A stretch of DNA of 64,000 bases. Origin: Synaphobranchus kaupii (Eukaryota; Chordata; Actinopteri; Anguilliformes; Synaphobranchidae). Location: contig CM056379.1 of NCBI GenBank assembly GCA_029718625.1, positions 67,264,670 through 67,328,669 on the forward strand. The letters are read 5' to 3'. The notes under the pieces were generated by a model. It ran no database searches, was not told where the DNA came from, and saw only the letters and a program-made list of their open reading frames with translations. Made by a program: the position numbers and the translations under genes. Shown here in pieces: positions 43,717-54,337 of the stretch (position 1 is the stretch's first letter; each line of letters opens with the position of its first letter).

Positions 43717-44651
43717 TAGGGAGGGCAAACCGGAGCTTTAGAACGTAGACAGCAGTGAATTCACGTGAGCTTGACAATACATTTCTGACAGAAAACGTAG
43801 TTCATTGACTTTTTTACTTAATTGCTGTGGTGATCAAACTTACAAGAAGTAAATGCTAGTTTATTGTTAGCCTTTATTGTTCGCCATATGAGGCTAGAAT
43901 GGTGAAGATAACAGAAACCAATAGCACTAACCCATAAAAAAATGACTTCTAACGTTACTTGTTCAATCGAATTGTAAAAGTGAAAGCGTTCGATTGTGGT
44001 CAGTGGCACCGAAAATTTCTGTCACACCCTCGATAAACGGCAAAAGTCCCACTAGAAGATGGAATTAAATCGTTAAAAGTTATATATATTTTCTGAATCG
44101 TTATCAACTTCCCTTGGTCACTGTCGATTGGACATTATGATCTGGGCATAGAGTGCCTATGTAAATTACGTCAGAAACATTCAGCCGTGTTATTGGCTAC
44201 CTAAACGTAATAGTGCGCTCATCACCGTTAGCATAATTGGGAGCCTGAAATGTCAATCTTCAGAATCCGTTTAAACCTTTCACCAATAAGCTGGGACTTT
44301 TAAGTTATAAGGCAGGATATACAGAGTGTCCAGCGAAAATACTGACCTGACAGTCTTTCAGAATCCTAACAGTTGATCAAGTCAACTGACAGAATGACCG
44401 CGAGACACTGAATAGAACAGAATACTGGCTGCGCTGATTTGTGTTTGGTGCCGTCAGAGTCCTACTCTTATCGTTGATCGAATGTTGGGAAAATGTGAAT
44501 TTAAAAGGCGCAAAAACAGTCCGTATATCACATTAAAATTATATATGAGGACAGTTATTGTCCATAATACGTTTATTTAAGGTTAAACTGACATTTTAAG
44601 CACAATATTTATGTTGATTTCCCGAAATACATTTTTCGGTTGTCCTGCCTA
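43717..44651. mobile_element. TIR element (0.94 kb) inserted in env
   Basis: Flanked by ATAATAT (43710-43716 and 44652-44658). The imperfect inverted ends are TAGGGAGGGCAAACCGG and, from the right, TTAGGCAGGACAACCG. It has no coding capacity. It interrupts the envelope gene just after a WINNIYY motif. Confidence 0.8.
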
Positions 44652-44658
44652 ATAATAT

Positions 44659-45740
44659 ATGTTGTTTATCCACTCCACGTTCTTGTTAGGGCTTACCCAT
44701 ATAAAAATTGACTCAAACCCTGCTCCAATCTCATTTCTGGCCTTGTACTCATTTGGAATTCCCCTGGGCTGTCCTATAGCATCTATCCATACTTGTGGGT
44801 CAGGCTCATAACCTCTCTTTACTCTTCGGGCCGTTTTAGGGAACATTACCACTACTGGGTCCATCAACATTATTCTAGCACATGTCCCTGTCCAATTGCA
44901 TGGCAGCATATTATATACTCCTCCTCCGCACATCCAAAACATATCTCCTATTTTCTGATCCGCATGTATTATATGTTTACAGTTCGGTACTTGAGTGCTA
45001 GTGTTTGATTCCGGCTCTTCCTGCGCTAATTGTGCTGGGTTCCCAGCATTACATGTCCATGTTAAGTGGCACTTCCCACCAAACTTTCCCATTGGTATGG
45101 TTCCATTCTCTACCCTATAACACTCATAGGAGGTGTTTAACAATTGAAAACGCTTTAGATTTATCTGGGCTCCATTTTTCCCTCGGAACAGGCCCCACAT
45201 ATTACAATCTGCATGTTTGTACTGTCCCTGTGAGGAGCCTAATGTATCTAAACATTGTATGGGACACTGTGAAGTATTATATGCATCCATTATGTTTTGG
45301 TGATATCGCGCACACCACTGATAATCATACGGGTTAGGGATCGCCGTATACATAGGTCGTGCTTCAGCACACACTACACAATTTTCTTTAGTCTGTAAAT
45401 TTGCCGTATATTTTGCCCATTTCCACCACCTGTGTGATCTCGCTCGCTGTAATGAGTGGAAATTAGCAGGATCAGTTAACTTTACTGGTTCGAGCTCTCT
45501 TTTCTGCATCTTTTTTGAGTCTTCTAATGCAACTTGATCTTCTGACATTATAAACATTATAAAAGATTCCACTAACACCACTACTATAAATGCCACTATA
45601 CATCCTGCTATTTCTCCTCGCTTTTGTTCATCATTTATATCTGTTATTAATCCTAACATGCACACTAATCCTAGCCCTGTCATTACAAACATTATTCCAA
45701 ATATGGCCCATCTTGTTCTTGTTTTTACCGTATTACATCT
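44659..45740 (-). pseudogene. env: ERV envelope, surface subunit
   Basis: Open from 45692 to 44659 with in-frame sequence upstream to about 45740. The N-terminal part has two hydrophobic segments (FGIMFVMTGLGLVCMLGLI and CIVAFIVVVLVESFIMFIM). Then comes the SU ectodomain: a CXXC motif (CVVC) as in gamma-type SU, many cysteines and N-glycosylation sites (NTS, NGT, NWT), and a furin-type site RRVKR followed by GYEPDPQVWIDAIGQPRG. Receptor-binding function is assumed from family knowledge. The gene is cut by the TIR element, so no full envelope could be made. Confidence 0.88.
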
Positions 45741-46255
45741 GGTTCACTCTTGTTTCCGGGTTCTATCATAACCTTTATATCTGGCTTATCTGTCAGATCA
45801 CCACTCCATTCTTCTCTCATTCCTGTAATATTAACATCTTCATTGTGTAAAGCATTTTTAGTCGGAATCGTCGCTGTCAACCTCGTCCCTAGGAGTAATG
45901 GGTCTGTCAGTTTCGTCTCTGGGTCTACTATCTCCGTTTGTGGGGTAGAGATCTCCCAGTTCCAGGGTGACCAGGTCGCTGAAGTACAACTGGCCAAATC
46001 CTCCTGCAGCACCTCTATCAGCTCTGTCCAATTCAGCCCGCTCAAGTCTAGCCCCCCTACCCCCAGCTCCTGGGAGCTCACTTTCGGGGCTCCTGTCAGT
46101 AGCAGAGCTGCTAGCCAGTTGAGGTACAGTAGAAATCCCACTAGGCCCAGGCTGGTTATCTCTGTCCTGTACTTCCCTATCCTCACTCTGGTGTACGTTG
46201 GATTCTGCCCCCTCCTGTTCTGGGGGGCGCCTATCAGTACCCTCCTGAGCCTCAT
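45725..46255 (-). CDS. ERV env-leader or separate small membrane ORF (176 aa)
   Basis: Open frame between integrase and SU, overlapping the upstream end of the SU frame by a few codons in a different frame. N-terminal ~35 residues are basic (MRLRRVLIGAPQNRRGQ), then a hydrophobic stretch SLGLVGFLLYLNWLAALLLT, then an acidic ectodomain-like part with NWT and NIT glycosylation sites. Either it is the long leader of Env separated by one frameshift, or an independent membrane protein. The rule of one signal per Env and the two further hydrophobic segments in the SU frame leave this open. Confidence 0.55.
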   Translation of the reverse strand: MRLRRVLIGAPQNRRGQNPTYTRVRIGKYRTEITSLGLVGFLLYLNWLAALLLTGAPKVSSQELGVGGLDLSGLNWTELIEVLQEDLASCTSATWSPWNWEISTPQTEIVDPETKLTDPLLLGTRLTATIPTKNALHNEDVNITGMREEWSGDLTDKPDIKVMIEPGNKSEPDVIR

Positions 46256-46307
46256 CTAGCTCATCTTCCTGCTCTCCTCCTCCGGCTCTTGTACAATGGT
46301 TTAAATG

Positions 46308-47225
46308 ATACTACTGCCCTCCACTTGTAGAGCCGTTGGTGACGTTCTGGTGATCCGGAACGGTCCTTCTCTCCTTTGTTTGTTCCACCGTCTTCGGAAT
46401 TTCCTGATGTAGACCAAGTCACCAGGCCTCAAGTGGTGCCCTTCTTCTGCATTCTCTTGCTCATAGTAGTAATAATAATAGTCTGATGTATAGCGGTTAG
46501 TTGTTTCATGTACTCTCTTAGCTCTAATTCTAATACCTCTAAGGTTGGACCCCCTGAGGGGCCCCTTATTCTGGGAGCTGGCATTGTTCGTCCCGTTAAC
46601 ATCTCATGTGGACGAAGGTGGGTAATTCTGTTCTGTTGCATTCTGTATTTCATTAACGCCAGTGGTAATGCATCAATCCAATTTAACCCTTTATCTTGAC
46701 TGATCTTATTTATTTTAACTTTCAACGTTCCATTGATGCGTTCTACTATCCCCTGTGACTGGGGATGATATACACATCCAAATCTTTGTTTTATTCTCAA
46801 GGCTTGCATTACCTGCTTTATAACATTGCCCACAAATCCAGGCCCATTATCTGAACTTATCATCACAGGTATGCCAAATCTAGGGATCACCTCATTGACC
46901 AGAAATTTCACTGCTGTTCCCATCCCCTGGTCTTTTGATGGCACTGCTTCCACCCATCTGCTGAATCTGTCTATTATTACCAACATATATCTTTTTCCCC
47001 TCACTTTCTTTAACATATCTACATAATCCATCACCAAATGCTTGAACAGTCCCTCTGGAACTGGTATGTGCCCTATGGGTGCTGTTAACCCCTTCCTAAT
47101 ATTATTCTGCGCACATATTTCACATAAGCTTAGCTGGTAATCTACTGGAATTCTGCAGATATGGTGACTAAAATCCTTCTCTTTTTATTGATCTCATTAC
47201 TTCACCTCGCGCGCAATGATCCACC
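46308..47225 (-). pseudogene. pol: ERV integrase
   Basis: Inserts viral DNA into the host genome. The N-terminal zinc-binding region is broken by a stop/frameshift near 47180-47190: HHICRIP and CEICAQNN lie in one frame, the preceding GEVMRSIKREGF in another. The catalytic core is open at 46429-47037 with the DDE residues in MVMDYVD, SSDNGPGF and QGIVERINGTLK. The C-terminal domain (RPGDLVYIRKFRRRW, EGPFRI) is in yet another frame at about 46310-46445. At least two frameshifts make the protein inactive. Confidence 0.9.
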
Positions 47226-47270
47226 CCATGGGCTTCACTGATTATAGGGTTAGTAAGGGAGTTGGGGCTA

Positions 47271-47921
47271 TCAATAGCCCTTCTGCACTTCTCCAGGAAC
47301 CATCCTGTTCTTCCTTAGCCCCCTTCTTTCCCACTCAGCTTTCTCATTCTCAGCAGCAGCTTGCTGCATGTCTTTGACATCCTCAAGTTGGGCTTGTGTC
47401 TGTGTCGGTGCAATAATAGCAATTTTACACCCTGACGCTTGTTTAGCTATTTCATGTAATTTATTGTTCCCTTTGATTACAAAATCATTTCCTTTTTTAT
47501 GCGGTTGACATTTTATTATGGCCAATTTTTCTGGTTTTAACATTGCTATTATTAGTTCCAAAATCTGCTCTTTATGTTGTATGTCACTTCCATTACTCTT
47601 TAAGAATCCACGATTCTTCCATACTGCTCCAAACAAATGACATACTCCGTGTGCGTATGCTGAATCAGTATATATGTCTGCTTTTTGTTTTGACATCATT
47701 TCACACGCTTTGGTCAACGCTTTTATTTCTGCCAACTGAGCTGAACACGGTTGAGAGCACCTTTCTGCTTCTAACGTTACCCATTCTGTCTGTCTTTTTT
47801 CTATTATTGCATATCCAGCATGATTTCCCTCATGATCCATATAGCAGGATCCATCTACAAAGAGTATTCTCTTTACCTCATCTTCTAATGGTTCTGCTTG
47901 TAGATCAGCCCTGAGTTTCAT
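47271..47921 (-). pseudogene. pol: ERV RNase H and connection to integrase
   Basis: Degrades the RNA strand during reverse transcription. RNase H motifs are present: LFVDGSCY (first Asp), QLAEIKALTKAC (Glu), IYTDSAYAHGVCH (Asp), and a late KGNDFVIKGNN block. 216 codons are open. Its frame differs from the RT and from the integrase, so it is separated by frameshifts at both ends. Confidence 0.9.
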
Positions 47922-48412
47922 AAACTACTTTCTGGGACGCATTCATGTGGTGCTCCTTCATGTGCCAACGGTATGTATTCCACTGGATTTACCGTATCAC
48001 ATCTCACTATTGTAATGTCTGGATACACAGTCAACATATAATAATTATGAATTCTCGCTGGAGTTAGTACAAATTTACCTTGTTCGATCATTTCTGCCAC
48101 TTTATGATGAGTATATATTGTTATTGGATATCCCATTGGTACTGCTATCGCTTTCTCATAGGCCCATCACACTCCTGCTAAATCCTGATAGCAGGGTGGA
48201 TACCCTAATGCCACCTCATCTAACTTAGTACTGTAATAAGCTATAGGTTGTTTCTTTCTTCCTTTACAGGTTTCCTGTACTAGCATTGCTGTAGCAAATC
48301 CTCCTGTCCTTGTTGACACATACATTTCAAATGGTCTTTCAAAATTTGGTAAAGCAAGAGCTGGAGCTTGAGTTAGCTCCTTTTTAATGCTGTATCCGCA
48401 TCCACATCCCAC
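47918..48412 (-). pseudogene. pol: ERV RT connection domain fragments
   Basis: Two open pieces in the same frame separated by a stop: 48412-48167 (KELTQAPALALPNFERPFEMYV, PIAYYSTKLDEVALGYPPC) and 48136-47918 (MGYPITIYTHHKVAEMIEQG). Both match the RT connection region between YVDD and RNase H in gamma-type viruses. Confidence 0.85.
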
Positions 48413-48444
48413 TTTAATCTATTTCTTAAGTTATCCTGCCCTGC

Positions 48445-49368
48445 TTATTTCATTATTTTCCTCAGTGGATGTGTTTTCTCTGCATATCCTTCTATCCAAT
48501 CTGTACTAAATCCTGTCATTCCCAAGAATGTCATCATCTGTCCTATTGTTTCTGGCTTTGGTACAGCTACTATAGCTTCCACCTGTTTTTCCGCTATACT
48601 CTTACATCCAAATGCTATCTTTCTTCCTAGATATTCTACTTCTGTTTGGCAGTATTGTAACCTTTTTCTGGACACCTTGTGTCCTCCTTGCGCCAGCCTT
48701 TCTAAGTGCTTTAAACTGTCCATTTCACACTGTTCACGTGAGGTTGAACATACTAATAAGTCATCCACATATTGTAGAACAACACTGTTTAGTTCTAATC
48801 CCTGTAAATCTGCTCTCAGTACTTGATTAAAAACATGACGTGAATGTTTAAACCCCTGCGGCATCCTGGTATATGTATACTGTTGTCCTGCATAAGTAAA
48901 CGCAAATAACTCCTGACTTTCTTCCGCCAATGGTACGCTAAAAAACGCTGAACGCAGATCTATTACAATAAACCATTTAGCTGTAGCCGGAATGTTAGTT
49001 AGCAACGTATGCGGGTTTGGTACCTCTGCTAACATATCTTGCACCGTGCCATTTACCGCTCGTAAGTCATGCACTAACCTCCATTTTACTCCATCCGCCT
49101 TTCGTACGGGTAGTAAGGGAGTGTTACATGGGCTTTCAGTTTTTCTCAATACTCCTGCTTCTAATAAGCCTTCTATGGTTTCTTTAATTCCCTCTACTGC
49201 CTCCATTTTTAAGCGATATTGGGGTCTGTATGGACCCCTACACCCTACTTTCAGTTTTATCTCAATTGGATTAGCTGATTTTACCCTTCCCACATCCGTG
49301 TCATGTTGTGACCATAGCTGATCCGGAAGTGGGGAAGCTTTTCTTCCTTCTGCTCTTGAACCAATCAT
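48445..49368 (-). pseudogene. pol: ERV reverse transcriptase
   Basis: RNA-dependent DNA polymerase. Motifs in order: LWSQHDTDVGRV at the N-terminus, LLPVRKADGVKWRLVHDLRAVN, WFIVIDLRSAFFSVPL (first catalytic Asp), RMPQGFKHSRHVFNQ, and VLQYVDDLLVC (YVDD catalytic pair), then the thumb region to KTHPLRKIMK. About 307 codons are open. The style (MPQGFKHS, HDLRAVN) is gamma/epsilon-like. A frameshift and stops near 49420 separate it from the protease; another ends it at 48445. Confidence 0.92.
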
Positions 49369-49505
49369 TTGGATCCTTCACCTAAGATCTTCACTTCTTC
49401 AGGTATCCCTCTCATGTGCGTGTCAGTTACTATCTTTATCACTTTCTAATCTTCTGAAATCCAGATTCTCAGGTTTTCTGTACGATAGAACTTCATATTT
49501 TCTGC

Positions 49506-50261
49506 TCATTTTACCATAATTCCTAAGTCTTGTGATTCGTATCCAGGATTCACTTTTAATGTCACATGGGGCGCTGCCCCCTCTACTTTAAACCATTTCT
49601 GTATCCATTCTGTCTCATCTACCCTTAATGCTGCTCCTTCTGGCCCAATGAGAATTGCTGTGGATCGCATCCATTGTTCGTCTCCCTTTTCCCGGGCCCA
49701 TTTTTGTTCTAACTCTGTATCCTGGGTTGGGTCAAATCTCATAGTACAATGTAGTTCCAGCTCAGGCCATGTGGCTTCCAGTATCTGCGCTTCCACATAT
49801 TTTCCCCATTCTTTCCAGGCCTGTGCTTTTACTTGCTCTTCTATCCCTCCCAACCAGTAGACATTTGCCCACTTATTTTCCTTTTCTTTCTGTACTCCAT
49901 ACATTCCCAGTAGGTTAATTCCCTCTCTTCCGCATTGTAATTGTAGCCCTAATTCTAATATAGCATCTCTACCTAACAAATTTACTGGAGTATACTTACA
50001 TACTATTAATGGTATGGTGGTCTCTTTTATCCCTATTTTTACTGACACTGGTACGGTTAATGGAGTTAATTGTGTTTTCCCTGAGAACCCTACTGTTTTT
50101 ACATATTGGCCCGACATTGGTAAGTGGGTTGCATATTTTCTTTGAATACATGTAACTGTAGCCCCTGTATCTATCATCATGGGTACTATTTGTCCTGCTA
50201 TATCTACATTTATCATGGGCTCCTGATCTGCGTTATTGGTTATCAATACATGCTGTCCCAC
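49506..50261 (-). pseudogene. pro: ERV protease and linker
   Basis: Aspartic protease in the same frame as the nucleocapsid part of Gag. The active site MIDTGATVTCI is at about residues 28-38, and the flap/C-terminal LLGRDAILELGL at about 94-105. About 150 further residues (with WANVYWLGGIEEQ and WIQKWFKVEGAAPH) link to RT. The reading frame ends in TGA within ATGA; pol continues in another frame. Confidence 0.88.
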
Positions 50262-50285
50262 TTTACCTGGGTTCTCTGGGCACCC

Positions 50286-50288
50286 CTA
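50286..50288 (-). promoter_or_regulatory. Gag-Pro amber codon, probable readthrough site
   Basis: TAG followed by GGGTGC separates the nucleocapsid and protease frames, which are otherwise in register. This is the arrangement used by gammaretroviruses for stop-codon readthrough. Confidence 0.7.
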
Positions 50289-52771
50289 TGGGTTTCCCAT
50301 GTAATTTACAGGACCTTGAGGCTGTACTGGATCCAGGGTCCTGGGAGTCCTCCCTGATACTGCTGCTGTTCCTGATATTGTTGCTGTGGGGGACCACCAG
50401 AATCTTTTTATATGCCCTGTTTGTCCACACCCCCAGCACATTGGCGGACCCTGAGGGGGTCCCTGCTGATTCTGCACATTACCTCCCTGTCCTTGTCCCC
50501 TGTTCTGATTCCCTTGCAATTTATTCCCTGGTTGTTGTCCAGTCCCCCCTTTGTTCCCTTTTCCCCAATTTTGTGGCGGGGCCCCCTGCGCTGCCCCTTG
50601 AACATACACCGGCATCGGGAATACTGGCGAAGGAACTCCAGCGAAATTGTAGACGACGGTTGGCTGGGATCCGCTCGGGCCTCTCCCTCTTTCAGGCCGG
50701 GAAGGTTCTGGTTCCTCCCACAGGAAATCCGCCATGATGGGAGCCATTTTCTTTGGATCTTTTTCTTTCTCCTTTTCCTTCTCTTTCTCTTTATTTCTGT
50801 TCTTTTCTTTGCTTTTCATATCCTCCAGTTGCATCTGGAAGAGCTCTCGTTGCACCTCTCGTTCCTGGTTGCTTTGTTTCTTTTCTTCCAGGCGACATCT
50901 CTCCACTGCATGTATCACATGGTCCACAAACTCTCTGTGTGGCATGTCCCACTATCTCCTCCAGACAGCTTTTGGCAAGTTCTGGCAGTCCTTCCAGAAT
51001 GGCTGCTCGAAACATTGCTGTCATTATGATCCCCCTGAATGTCTTTGTCCAGTGTCATTCTCCAGCTTCAGAACTGATTCTCCACAAACGCTGCTGGAGA
51101 TTCCCCTTCCCCTATGGGTATTCCCTTCAGCATTGCTGTGCTTGGCCCTGTGGGGGTAGGCCTTCCTTAGGGAATCCCATATTCTTTGTCTGTATGGGTC
51201 AAACTGCTTCCCATCCACATCAGATTTTCCTGCACCTCTATAACCTGCTTGCTCTATTATGTCCAGCATTTTTTCCCTTCCCACTACCTTTCCGAGGAGG
51301 GCCTTCACATCTCCCAGCGCCATCATCTTTCCCATCATTTCCTCCTCCAGTTTCCTTATCCAGCTGGCCGCTCCATCCTGTATATCCAGCAGGGATGTGA
51401 TCAGATTTTGGAGGTCCTGAGAACCCCAGGGAATATATTGTGGGTGTTGTCCTTTAATCAGCAGTGGATTCATTCCCTTTACTATATCTCACTGGCAATT
51501 TTCTATTTCTCACACTTCTGCGCGGCCTTCCCATTTCCTTTTCCTCTCCTTCCTCTCTATACTGCTGCAACGCCTCTCCCTCTTCTCCTTCCTCACCAGA
51601 TTGCTGCAACACCTCTCCCTCTTCTCCTTCCTCACTTTCCATTCCATATTCCTCCCCACTTTCTTCCACTCTCACAGATTCAAGTGATTCCCATTCCCAT
51701 TTCCCATCCTTGTTTTTCCTCCACTTTACCCTACTGTCTTCCTGCCTCTGTTCCTTCCATTTCCTTCTTAACGCTGCTGTTTCTTCTAATACTGCTATTC
51801 TTTCCTCCTCTCTTTTCTTGCTTGGTGTTTCCTCCCCTCTCCTCTCTGTTAGCTCCAATTCAATTAAATTTCCCTCTCGTGATTCTCTCCCTTTATCCCC
51901 TTCTCACTCCATTGCCCTTTGCTTCAATCGCTTCCTTTCTCTTTGACCTATATCTTTTTTCTTGCTCCAGCTGCTTTTCTCTTCTATCTAAATCTGCTTC
52001 TTTCAATTGCACATAATTCATTATCTCCTCATGCTCTATTTGTATTTTTTCTCGTTCTTCCTGTTCTCTTTTTCGTTTTTCTTCTTCCATCCTAAACCAT
52101 AATTCCCTCCTCTTATCTTCCTCTTCCCTCCTCTTGCCTTCCTCTTTCTCTATTTCCTTCTGTATTCTGCAGATTTTCTCTTCTTCCTTTCGCGCATAAC
52201 CTTCTACACCTATTTCCCTTTCGGTCACTTTCCTTTCCCTCTCTGCTACCTCCTGCATTTGTTCCGCCATTTTTTCCTTCACTTCCTTTTTTCCCTCTTC
52301 CGCTTGCTTCTCTTCTTGTGTTTGTTCCAGTATCATTGGCCCATCTACACTCAGTACTCCTCTTATTATTGGATAGATACCTTTTTCCTCCTTTTTCTGA
52401 TTGTCTGCTCCTGCATACGGCGGCGGCTTGTTATTTTCATTCGAGTCTTCCAAGGGCGGCTTGGCCTGGAGTGTCGTCTTTCCTTCCTTTCCTCGGTATG
52501 CTCGGCACAGCTCCACTCCTGCATCTTGAAACATTTTTTAAATTTCCATTTCCTTTTTTCTCTTTTCGGCTCTCTTTTTTGACTTATTCTTTGCTGCGTA
52601 ATTCATCACTATTCCTACCATCTCTTCGCATGTTGCAAGGTCAAACGTTCCCTGCTTTGGCCTGCAGGTGATTCCTTTTTTAGTTCTCTTCTCCCACTTT
52701 GCTGATACTTTTGCTATCTCTGTTTTTAGTACTGGGAAGTGCTTTCCCAGCCTTTCTACGGGCATACCCAT
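50286..52771 (-). pseudogene. gag: ERV Gag polyprotein
   Basis: Start at 52771 (MGMPVERLGKHFPVLKTE). The matrix-like N-terminus ends at an in-frame TAA (52538-52540); the same frame reopens at 52534. The next part contains KPPPYAG, a PPxY budding motif, near 52430, then a long Glu/Lys/Arg-rich coiled coil (about 52290-51900). A frameshift near 51890 is followed by another charged region with acidic repeats (GEEGEEGE...LQQ, 51680-51560). The capsid part is at 51473-51130 (PQYIPWGSQDLQNLITSLLD, FDPYRQRIWDSLRKAYP). Frameshifts follow near 51130, 51025 and 50950. A basic/Gly-rich nucleocapsid has one zinc knuckle, CWGCGQTGHIKRFW, whose last Cys is Trp. Inactive. Confidence 0.88.
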
Positions 52772-52869
52772 TGCTTTTATTTTATTTCCTCTTGTCCTTT
52801 ATCTTATTTTATTTTATTACTACTCAAAGACTTTTGGATTTTAATTTCTGATTTCAACCTTAGTTTCTT

Positions 52870-53106
52870 TTAATTATCTTGGAGTGTTATCCAGCTCCAA
52901 AAATCAACACGAAATTCGTGCCACCTTTGCCTGCTTAATTTAAATTCAACATATGGATTTAACGTTCGCACTATCCACTGTTCCCTTACTGCACACTCGT
53001 AATTTGGCAATTCTCCGTCCATGTCTGTTTCCCACTGCATAGAATGCTTTTCACAAAATAACCCGCCTTTTATTTCAATTAACCAGTGTGTATTTACAAT
53101 TATCAT
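52870..53106 (-). CDS. ERV pre-gag ORF B (78 aa)
   Basis: Open frame between the 5' LTR and gag: MIIVNTHWLIEIKGG, ELPNYECAVREQWIV, WHEFRVDFWSWI. Rich in Trp, Glu and aromatic residues, with no signal peptide. Unknown family. Its pattern resembles the neighbouring ORF at 53430-53720 and the short open stretch at 53140-53265. Confidence 0.5.
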   Translation of the reverse strand: MIIVNTHWLIEIKGGLFCEKHSMQWETDMDGELPNYECAVREQWIVRTLNPYVEFKLSRQRWHEFRVDFWSWITLQDN

Positions 53107-53139
53107 TCCTTGCTCTTTACTGTTTATTTTATTGCTCCT

Positions 53140-53265
53140 CTTTTACTCGCACTATTCTAAAATAATTTGTCTCACAAATTATTTCCCACTCCCACTGAGT
53201 TAGATACAATATCTCATATTTCCCTTCACGTTTTGTTTCATAAACCCACTTTTTCTGGTGAGCAT
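53140..53265 (-). CDS. ERV pre-gag ORF fragment
   Basis: Short open stretch without its own ATG that reads KWVYETKREGKYEILYLTQ then WEWEIICETNYFRIV before a stop at about 53141. It has the same size and E/W/Y-rich style as its two neighbours. It may be part of a spliced or frameshifted larger protein. Confidence 0.4.
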
Positions 53266-53429
53266 CAAAACTTTACGAATTTTCTATAAAATAATCCGAA
53301 CATTCAAAATGCTTTTCTAATAAGGTACCATATGTTCGTTCGGATAACAGATAAATTATCATATCATGCTATTAATTCTAGTTCTAATATTTTCCTAGTA
53401 CATTTTATTCTTATTTGCTTTATTTTATT

Positions 53430-53720
53430 CTAGTCATTTTCATTTTCCTTATTACTTTCTGTTATTTTAAATTCCTGAACGAACCTTCCTTGTAGTATAG
53501 CTTTTAATTTTTCTGCGTGCCACTCACACTCTATACTTTCAAATGCAAGTTCTATTCTTCCTTCAGTTGTTCTCCTTTCTATCATATACTTATTTTGTTT
53601 TTCAGATCCATATCCCTTTCCGTGTATATGTCTTTCAGTAATTTTACCTCCTTCATGAAACGTTAGAATACTGTAATGAATAACATGTTTCAACACCCTT
53701 TTATAGTAGCCTGCTGTCAC
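53430..53720 (-). CDS. ERV pre-gag ORF A (96 aa)
   Basis: Open frame starting MTAGYYKRVLKHVIHYSILT and containing NKYMIERRTTEGRIELAFES followed by IECEWHAEKLKAILQGRF. Basic and acidic residues alternate, with predicted beta-rich character. Located about 650 bp downstream of the 5' LTR and upstream of gag, where epsilonretroviruses such as the walleye dermal sarcoma group carry a small ORF. No sequence similarity to those is claimed. Confidence 0.5.
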   Translation of the reverse strand: MTAGYYKRVLKHVIHYSILTFHEGGKITERHIHGKGYGSEKQNKYMIERRTTEGRIELAFESIECEWHAEKLKAILQGRFVQEFKITESNKENEND

Positions 53721-54337
53721 TCACACATGCACTCCTATCAACGCGGCACCTCTTATTAATTTTCCTCCTTCTTAACACCTAGTGGCAAAACCTTTTGTGT
53801 TACTTACACCGTGCCTAACATACCCTTAGATTCCACATATCCCAACACTGTCCTCTTCTCCAGACCCCTCTTACTTTTTATTTTACCCTAACTGTATGCT
53901 ATACGCTGAATCCAAGTTTGCGGCTCCAACCACCCAAACGTCCAGTCGCTCGGATACACCTGCAGTTAGATTTTAATAGCAACCTCTGCCCAGGCACCAC
54001 ATTCACACACTTTCATACATATCTGTCGCATTGATCCTTTCTGATTTCTGCCGTCCTCTTTTTCACAGTTTTATTAATTCCTTTATTACACTTTTACACA
54101 GGATCTTTTAAATTGGCAAGGTCACTGGTTTTACAGGCCATGGAAGGGGAGAGAGAGCCTTATTTCCACACTATATCTATATATATTTTCAACAAGGTTT
54201 TTTCAAGCAATATAACATTAACCTTGCTTACCTTGCTATCTCTCAGTCAGCCGGCTGGAACGGCCCCTCTTCCCCCGTCCTGTCCACACCGCAACCACTC
54301 CTCCTGCTTGGTCAGCGAGGAACCGGACCTTCTTCCA
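53721..54337 (-). other. ERV leader between primer site and first ORF
   Basis: Untranslated leader, expected to hold the splice donor and packaging signal. No long frame on the proviral strand. Confidence 0.5.

Noticed and set aside
50288..52671. Long plus-strand open frames (up to 276 codons) opposite the ERV gag
   Set aside because: They are antisense reflections of Glu/Lys-rich gag codons, giving Ser/Phe/Leu/Pro-rich products with no domain.
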